From Wurfbainia villosa (taxonomy: Eukaryota; Streptophyta; Magnoliopsida; Zingiberales; Zingiberaceae): a stretch of DNA of 64,000 nt. The translations under genes were made by a program, and so were the position numbers. Position 1 is the first letter of the stretch, and the number at the start of each line of letters is the position of its first letter. The notes under the pieces are model-generated. The model was not told where the DNA came from and searched no databases. It saw nothing but the letters and a program-made list of their open reading frames with translations. Positions 57,477 to 64,000 of this stretch are shown piece by piece. The stretch spans positions 113,015,179-113,079,178 of the forward strand of contig CM045996.1 of NCBI GenBank assembly GCA_025175895.1, written 5' to 3'.

Positions 57477-60299
57477 ATGGCTTCAACTGGTGAATCATCA
57501 AGAGATACTTCTGCAAGAACCCGTGCGTTGATGCGAGGAAGAACCAAGAGAATGAACTGGAAAAGCAATGTTTTACAGTTTAAAAAATTTATTGCAAGTG
57601 TGCCGCCGAGTGTGGAAGAAGAAACGCTTATTCGGAGCTCCCCCTTTGCGTGGGTTTTGGACATTCTAGATATTACCCATGTCAGACCCCTCGTTCAGAA
57701 TATGTTTGATAATTGGGACTGCACGGAGAAATGTTTTATATTCCAAGACAAGAAATTGCATTTCACAAAGACGGATGTCTCCCTCATCCTTGGTCTACCA
57801 GATGATGGACTCGAAATTCCTATGAATAATGAAGCTCCCTCTAGACAGCTATATTTGCAATATTTCGTGGAAGCTGATTACTCTAACAAGCATCTGGAGG
57901 ATTTATTGAAGACTTCCAGATCTCCAAATAATTTAGGATCTACAAAACTTTATTGTCAGTTGTTTATTTTATATTTTTTCTCTTGTGTGTTTTTTACTAC
58001 CACCAGCAGTAAGCCTAGAATAGCTATGTGATCACTTATAGATTGTGTAGAGGATTTTGATAACTTAGGCAGGTACAATTGGTGCGAAGCACTTTATACG
58101 TACATGGCTCCTCAAATGGAGTCAATTGGTATGGGAGTCACATTGCGACCAAAAGCAGATGTCGTAGGTGGATCTACGAGACCAATGCTTAAGGGTTTCA
58201 CACACTTATTGGCTGTGAGTGAATATATTTTATGTCTTTCACAAATAGTATAGATAAATCTGTCTATTAACAACTAATGTTGTCATTCCAGGTATGGATG
58301 TGTGAGCATTTGTGTATCATACCTCCACACGTCCCTCATGCTTTGCCAAGAATGCTGAGATGGAGGTGGAGTTCCACAAATGTAAGGGTCGTTAAGAAGA
58401 TGGTAGATGCTCTCGTACCTGACAAAATCATTGTCGATCTAATTTTAGCACAGTCAGAGCTGCATCTGGTACACACTGCTTTCCCACCCAGATTTTCTTC
58501 ATCAACTCCTCAACCCGAAACTCAGCTCGACGCAAGAGGAATGGCCTGTCCAGTATGCCAGGAGAATGCAGAAATTGTATCTACTCTAAGCACCAAGCTA
58601 GTTGAAGCAAGGTGTGATTTTGAAAGCACCTCCCTACTTAAGGAAGCGACCATCGAACAACAAGAAAAGACAATACAGGAGCTTCTTCAAGAGTTAGAGG
58701 AGGTCAGGAAGAGGAAGGACAACGAGATAAGTGAAAGGGATGATATAATTGCTGAAAAAGAAGCATTAATCGCTGAAAAAGACAGTTTAATACTGGAGCT
58801 TCAACTCAATTTACAATCCCGGGATGTAGAGGGGTTACAATCACAGCCTATACAAGCTATACAAACCCAACAACCTTCTTCTGCATACACTAGGCGGAAG
58901 GTTTGTGTGAGGAAGAAGGCTCTTGACGGTCTATCACCCCCTAGCCTTAAAAGCCTCCCTCCTGCATGGTTTTCAAACATCCCTAAAAGAAGGAGAGTTG
59001 AAACTCAAATTGTCCCCAGCAAGGCTATTGAGTATCCTCAGAGACCTAATATCTCCTGTAGAGCCAAACATTGAGCAGGAGTCAGGCCAAGATAAAAAAG
59101 GGAAATCAATTGCCAAGGAGGGTGAACCCGAAATATCAGATACCGGCACACAAGTCTCCACGGACAAATAACCAACACTCGACGAAGTCAAGCAGAGGAT
59201 ATTGGAGGTGAGCATAAGTTATCCTGTCCACTCCTATTTTTCAGACAAAATATTTCTGAAACTGAACAGTTTTATTTTGTATACAGCAAGCTTATAAAGA
59301 ATTCACCGGTAAGATGGATCCAAACGTCGGGGAGTCTTTATTGAAACTAAAAAAAATAGAGTAAGACAGTCTTATATTCTTTGTATATATCTTTCATCTT
59401 ATGTTTTGAGAGTTGATAATAACCCTTTCCTTGTGTAGTGTGACAGTATCAGGACCAGTGTGGAAGACCGATGCTATTAACTTATACATGGACTCTTTCC
59501 TTACAATATTTGATTGGAATGTTTTGACACATGGGGATTGCATAAGCGCATATTTTTCAGTCTTAGCTGATCAGTGCAAGGTGACTGATAAGGCGTACTA
59601 TAACTCAATTTTCTGTGGGGCTGGATTCCCGGTACGTTTTTGGCTCTTGTGCCAGGAATTGTAAACTTTACGGCGTGTTTTAATGATTTTTATACAGGAT
59701 ATGTTTAATATTATGTACGCCCAAGCATTCGAGCAAACTTTTAAAACCCCAGGCAATCCAATCAGATACATATTTTATCCAATAATCTGTGATGACCACT
59801 GCCACCTACTAGTGGCAGACTTGGAAAATTCAGAGTTCATCCACTACAACTCCTTGTCCGTCAGGAAGGCTTACACTACTCAATTTGAAGAAACAGTAAG
59901 CATTAGATTAGATTTCAGCTAAATAAACCGTTTGTGTATGGAGGATTCATAGCATTTATTTCGGTCCCAGGTTGAATTCTTTAAAAAGATGCACCCTTCG
60001 TATTATGATAACTGGCATCCTGGCCTGGCTGAAAAATTTTGTAATGCAAACTTTTCCGTGCGTCGAGTCCAGGGTCCCAGACAAAGCTCTTCGTAAGACA
60101 TCTAATAATCTTTGTAAATACCATATTTTATAAGCTAGCAATGGACTAATAATTTTTAATTTTTTACAGCTATGATTGCGCATTTTTTATAATACGATAC
60201 ATTGAGAGCCTACTATTTGGGTACCCTAAAAGATTCAGACAGCAGGATATGAGGAGCTTCAGATTCGTGGTGGGGAATAGAATAATGCGCAGCTCATAA
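57477..60299 (+). pseudogene. PMD-like / coiled-coil / Ulp1-like protease gene, unit 2 (best copy)
   Basis: Proposed exons: 57477-58214, 58292-59207, 59287-59360, 59439-59631, 59698-59895, 59971-60092, 60170-60299. All have GT/AG borders, and exons 3-7 join in phase with no stop. Exon 1 resembles the plant mobile domain (SPFAWVLDI; TKTDVSLILGLPDDG; VEDFDNLGRYNW). Exon 2 adds a WMCEHL / MLRWRWSSTN block and a long Glu/Lys coiled coil (58640-58810). Exons 4-7 form a C48/Ulp1-type domain: His in DDHCHLL (59797), Asn instead of Asp 17 residues later in HYNSL, and Gln six residues before Cys (60177) in YDCAFF. Such proteases remove SUMO-like modifiers; activity here is unproven. Breaks: TGA at 58029, a frameshift near 59037, TAA at 59169. 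Carriage on a MULE matches the Kaonashi type. Confidence 0.85.
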
Positions 60300-60509
60300 T
60301 TTTGTTTGCAATTATGACTGTGCTGTATAGTGGGATATGTTGTAAGACTATACAGAGTTTTAGATATGTAACTACACCAAGGTGCCTGCCTATAAAAGTC
60401 ATTAGTCAGCTGCAAAGGTGTTTGCAATCTGTGTAGTATCTGTACAATTATGGAATATATATACTTTGTTAAATATTTCAACCACTTCGACTTTATGATT
60501 TTGTGATGG

Positions 60510-60738
60510 GATTTGTACGTGGTGCTGGTAATTAAATTTCCAGGACCACCATGTTCCTGGGATTTAGATTCCCAGCACCAACTTATTTCTCGGCCAGTTC
60601 GCAAATGGACGTGGTCCTGAGTTTCCAGGACCACTGTGTTCCTGGGATTTAAATTCCCAGCACCACAATTTTTCTTGGCCAGTTCGAAACTGTACGTGGT
60701 GCTGGGAATTCACTTTCCAGCACCACCGTGTTCCTGTG
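60510..60738. repeat. Terminal palindromes after unit 2
   Basis: Clear inverted pairs such as CCTGGGATTTAGATTCCCAGC and GTGCTGGGAATTCACTTTCC with CAGCACC, separated by CTTGGCCAGTTCG-type spacers. This is the best preserved right-hand copy of the array seen at 48281-49610. Confidence 0.85.
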
Positions 60739-61306
60739 TTTAATTGACAACACTAGAAGAAAGGTTGCTCAATGGTTCTATAACAGTAGGGAAGAATCTT
60801 CAAAACGGTCAGGTTTTCTAACACCTTATGCCATTAAAGAGATTGATGAAAGGAGAGAAAGAACTCGATTATATTCAGTATTCCCATATTCACAAATGAA
60901 AATGGAAGTACAAACAATAGCTTCTTCGTATATTGTTGATTTGGATAAGCGAAGTTGCATCTGCGGTGAGTTTCAAATTTCAGGAATTCCTTGCTCGCAT
61001 GTTATTGCAGTCATCATATATCGGAATATGGATCCATACCGTTACTGCGAGCATTATTTTCTAAGGGAAACTTGGGAGGCCACTTACATGGATCGTATTT
61101 ACCCATGTCGAAGTAAGAAATTTTGGCCTAATAGTGACAAAATTTTCGGAGTTCTACCTCCTCGTAACCTTGTGCAGCCCGGGCGAAGAAAAAAGGCACG
61201 CATAGAGTCCAAACATACTGGGAGGGTGAAAAATAAATGCAGCAGATGCAAACAGCTTGGGCATAATAGGAGGTCTTGTATAATGCCACCGGCTACTAAT
61301 TCCTAA
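60739..61306 (+). pseudogene. mudrA-like transposase C-terminal fragment, unit 3
   Basis: Same fragment as in unit 2, beginning at LIDNTRRKVAQ, with an intact SWIM finger. Here the C-terminal CCHC zinc knuckle is complete (CSRCKQLGHNRRSC, about 61235-61280). It shows what the full transposase C-terminus should look like. No catalytic core. Confidence 0.92.
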
Positions 61307-61346
61307 GTATGTTTATTGTGGTTGTGTAAATATTTTTAAAGGAAAC

Positions 61347-61437
61347 AATGTTAATGTTAATGTTAATGTTAATGTTAATGTTAATGTTAATGTTAATGTC
61401 AATGTCAATGTCAATGTCAATGTTAATGTTAATGTTA
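61347..61437 (+). repeat. TTAATG hexamer microsatellite, unit 3
   Basis: About 15 hexamers with four TCAATG variants, the shortest of the three runs. Confidence 0.95.
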
Positions 61438-62025
61438 AGCTATTTTACAGAATTGTAATGAAAAAATTTGTTACGCTATTTTGCAAAATTGTAATCTAAA
61501 TCCGTCCGACCGCACCCGACCCGTTAATATAAAATTCCCCGGTGGAAGTTCAAACATCTCAACACCACATTTCATTTCTCTCTCGCTCCTTGCGTTATGT
61601 CTCTGTGGAATTCCGCTTCCATTCCTCGGCGCCCGTTCAAACTCTCCGGTTCCAGTTCAAACTCCCCGGTGTCAGTCAAAACCCCCCGGTGCCAGTTCAA
61701 CCTCCCCGGTGCGAGTTAAAACATCTCAACACCAGCTCAACACCATCTCAACGCGATTTTCGACCTAAGTAAATTTTGTAGATTTCTTAAATTCTGTGTC
61801 GCTATCGTTTCTTCCGATCTATCTAGGGTTTTTGCCTTTTTTTCGTGCACGATCTCGTTTAAACTCGACCCTGATAGGATTTAGGGTTTTAGGGTTTACC
61901 ATTTAAGCAGAGGTAACGTTTGTTTGTATCATCACACATGTTTCAATCCATTTCATCTATTAGTTTAAAATCGTTGTATTACAATGCATTTGGTTGTTAA
62001 CCTAAGGAATTTTTTTCAGTTAACG

Positions 62026-64000
62026 ATGGCTTCAACTGGTGAATCATCAAGAGATACTTCTGCAAGAACCCGTGCGTTGATACGAGGAAGAACCAAGAGA
62101 ATGAACTGGAAAAGCAATGTTTTACAGTTTAAAAAATTTATTGCAAGTGTGTCGCCGAGTGTGGAAGAAGAAACGCTTATTCGGAGCTCCCCCTTTGCGT
62201 GGGTTTTGGACATTCCAGATATTACCCATGTCAGACCCCTCGTTCAGAATATGTTTGATAATTGGGACCTTGAGAAATGTTTTATATTCCAAGACAAGAA
62301 ATTGCATTTCACAAAGACGGATGTCTCCCTCATCCTTGGTCTACCAGATGATGGACTCGAAATTCCTATGAATAATGAAGCTCCCTCTAGACAGCTATAT
62401 TTGCAATATTTCGTGGAAGCTGATTGCTCTAACAAGCATCTGGAGGATTTATTGAAGACTTCCAGATCTCCAAATAATTTAGGATCTACAAAACTTTATT
62501 GTCAGTTGTTTATTTTATATTTTTTCTCTTGTGTGTTTTTTACTACCACCAGCAGTAAGCCTAGAATAGCTATGTGATCACTTATAGATTGTGTAGAGGA
62601 TTTTGATAACTTAGGCAGGTACAATTGGTGCGAAGCACTTTATACGTACATGGCTCCTCAAATGGAGTCAATTGGTATGGGAGTCACATTGCGACCAAAA
62701 GCAGATGTCGTAGGTGGATCTCTGAGACCCAATGCTTAAGGGTTTCACACACTTATTGGCTGTGAGTGAATATATTTTATGTCTTTCACAAATAGTATAG
62801 ATAAATCTGTCTATTAACAACTAATGTTGTCATTCCAGGTATGGATGTGTGAGCATTTGTGTATCATACCTCCACACGTCCCTCATGCTTTGCCAAGAAT
62901 CTTTGAGATGGAGGTGGAGTTCCACAAATGTAAGTCGTTAAGAAGATGGTAGATGCTCGCACGACAAAATCATTGTCGATCTAATTTTAGCACAGTCAGA
63001 GCTGCATCTGGTACACACTGCTTTCCCACCCAGATTTTCTTCATCAACTCCTCAACCCGAAACTCAGCTCGACGCAAGAGGAATGGCACATCGGTATGCC
63101 GGAGAATCACGGAATTGTATCTACTCTAAGCACCAAGCTAGTTGAAGCAAGGTGTGATTTTGAAAGCACCTCCCTACTTAAGGAAGCGACCATCGAACAA
63201 CAAGAAAAGACAATACAGGAGCTTCTTCAAGAGTTAGAGGAGGTCAAGAAGAGGAAGGACAACGAGATAAGTGAAAGGGATGATATAATTGCTGAAAAAG
63301 AAGCATTAATCATTTGAAAAAGACAGGTTTAATCTTTGGAGCTTCAACTCAATTTACAATCCCGGGATGTAGAGGGGTTACAATCACAGCCTATACAAGC
63401 TATACAAACCCAACAACCTTCTTCTGCATACACTAGGCGGAAGGTTTGTGTGAGGAAGAAGGCTCTTGACGGTCTATCACCCCCTAGCCTTAAAAGCCTC
63501 CCTCCTGCATGGTTTTCAAACATCCCTAAAAGAAGGAGAGTTGAAACTCAAATTGTCCCCAGCAAGGCTATTGAGTATCCCTCAGTAGACCCTAATATCT
63601 CTCCTGTAGAGCCAAACATTGAGCAGGAGTCAAGCCAAGATAAAAAAGGGAAATCAATTGCCAAGGAGGGTGAACCCGAAATATCAGATACCGGCACACA
63701 AGTCTCCACGGACAAATAACCAACACTCGACGAAGTCAAGCAGAGGATATTGGAGGTGAGCATAAGTTATCTGTCCCTCTATTTTGAGACAAAATATTTA
63801 CGGCTGAGCAGTTTTATTTTGTATCTGACAAGCTTATAAAGAATTCACCGGTAAGATGGATCCAAACGTCGGGGAGTCTTTATTGAAACTAAAAAAAATA
63901 GAGTAAGACAGTCTTATATTCTTTGTATATATCTTTCATCTTATGTTTTGAGAGTTGATAATAACCCTTTCCTTGTGTAGTGTGACAGTATCAGGACCAG
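62026..64000 (+). pseudogene. PMD-like / coiled-coil / Ulp1-like protease gene, unit 3 (cut by window end)
   Basis: ATG at 62026 after the same intron acceptor. Exon 1 is open to the shared TGA at 62575, and its PMD-like sequence is cleaner than in unit 1. From about 62720 onward private changes appear at CAG/CTG/CCAGG words (62721, 62900, 62957, 63087-63112, 63313-63336, 63770-63830). These break exon 2 at its start and in the coiled coil. The shared TAA is at 63717. The window ends within the exon equivalent to exon 4 of unit 2, so the protease residues are not visible. Confidence 0.82.

Larger units (their letters stand above)
51674..64000 (+). repeat. Tandem amplification of the distal MULE segment (about 4.5 kb x at least 2.7)
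   Basis: The sequence TTTAATTGACAACACTAG inside the transposase ORF (51674) recurs at 56186 and 60739. Each time it is followed by the same order: transposase C-terminus, TTAATG hexamer run, promoter and leader repeats, Ulp1-like gene. At the two later junctions it is preceded by palindromes ending CACCACCGTGTTCCTGTG. Periods are 4512 and 4553 bp. The third unit is cut by the window end. Confidence 0.95.

Overview
The window is a stretch of plant nuclear DNA made almost entirely of transposable elements. No rRNA, tRNA, CRISPR array or conventional housekeeping gene was recognised. Evidence for a plant: primer-binding sites matching plant initiator tRNA-Met, Sirevirus-type Ty1/copia elements, a Tat-type Ty3/gypsy element with two RNase H domains and an antisense extra gene, a CACTA terminus, and a Mutator-like element (MULE) carrying a Ulp1-type protease gene. 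The element mix fits a large angiosperm genome. A monocot is possible but not shown.

Layout, left to right. 1-5936: 3' half of a Sirevirus (A): RT/RNase H, a hairpin cluster, an intron-containing env-like extra ORF, repeated polypurine tracts and the 3' LTR. 5937-14961: a decayed Ty1/copia element (B) whose LTR tail, leader and gag start are tandemly duplicated. Its gag is mostly deleted, its pol is riddled with stops, and its 3' LTR is 2.2 kb. 14962-17145: minus-strand Ty3/gypsy fragment and rearranged copia LTR pieces. 18847-28407: Tat-like Ty3/gypsy element with pol, a 52-bp tandem array, a three-exon antisense gene split by a solo LTR (25134-27569), a PPT and the start of its 3' LTR. 28408-32488: minus-strand Ty1/copia element (C), truncated at its 5' end. 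32489-40717: nearly complete Sirevirus (B) with 5' LTR, PBS, gag, pol, PPT series and a truncated 3' LTR. 40718-44409: a Ty3/gypsy-like LTR piece, a CACTA end, a copia LTR tail and a minus-strand Ty3/gypsy LTR. 44456-47716: degenerate Ty1/copia element (E).

48281-64000 is the most interesting part. It is a MULE with an array of short palindromes (about 210-bp higher-order period), a mudrA-like transposase gene, and a multi-exon gene encoding a plant-mobile-domain-like region, a coiled coil and a Ulp1/C48 cysteine-protease-like domain. This resembles the Kaonashi class of MULEs. The distal part, from inside the transposase ORF through the protease gene and terminal palindromes, is repeated in tandem at about 4.5 kb; three units are visible and the third runs off the window. 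In unit 2 the predicted protease exons join in phase without interruption. The catalytic Asp position is Asn in the two units where it can be read.

Many differences between the tandem units, and between the two LTRs of Sirevirus B, fall at CAG/CTG/CCWGG sites. This looks more like a systematic read or consensus error at CHG-methylated cytosines than biological decay, so several apparent frameshifts should be treated with caution. Stops shared by all copies, and stops explained by C-to-T change, are more likely real.
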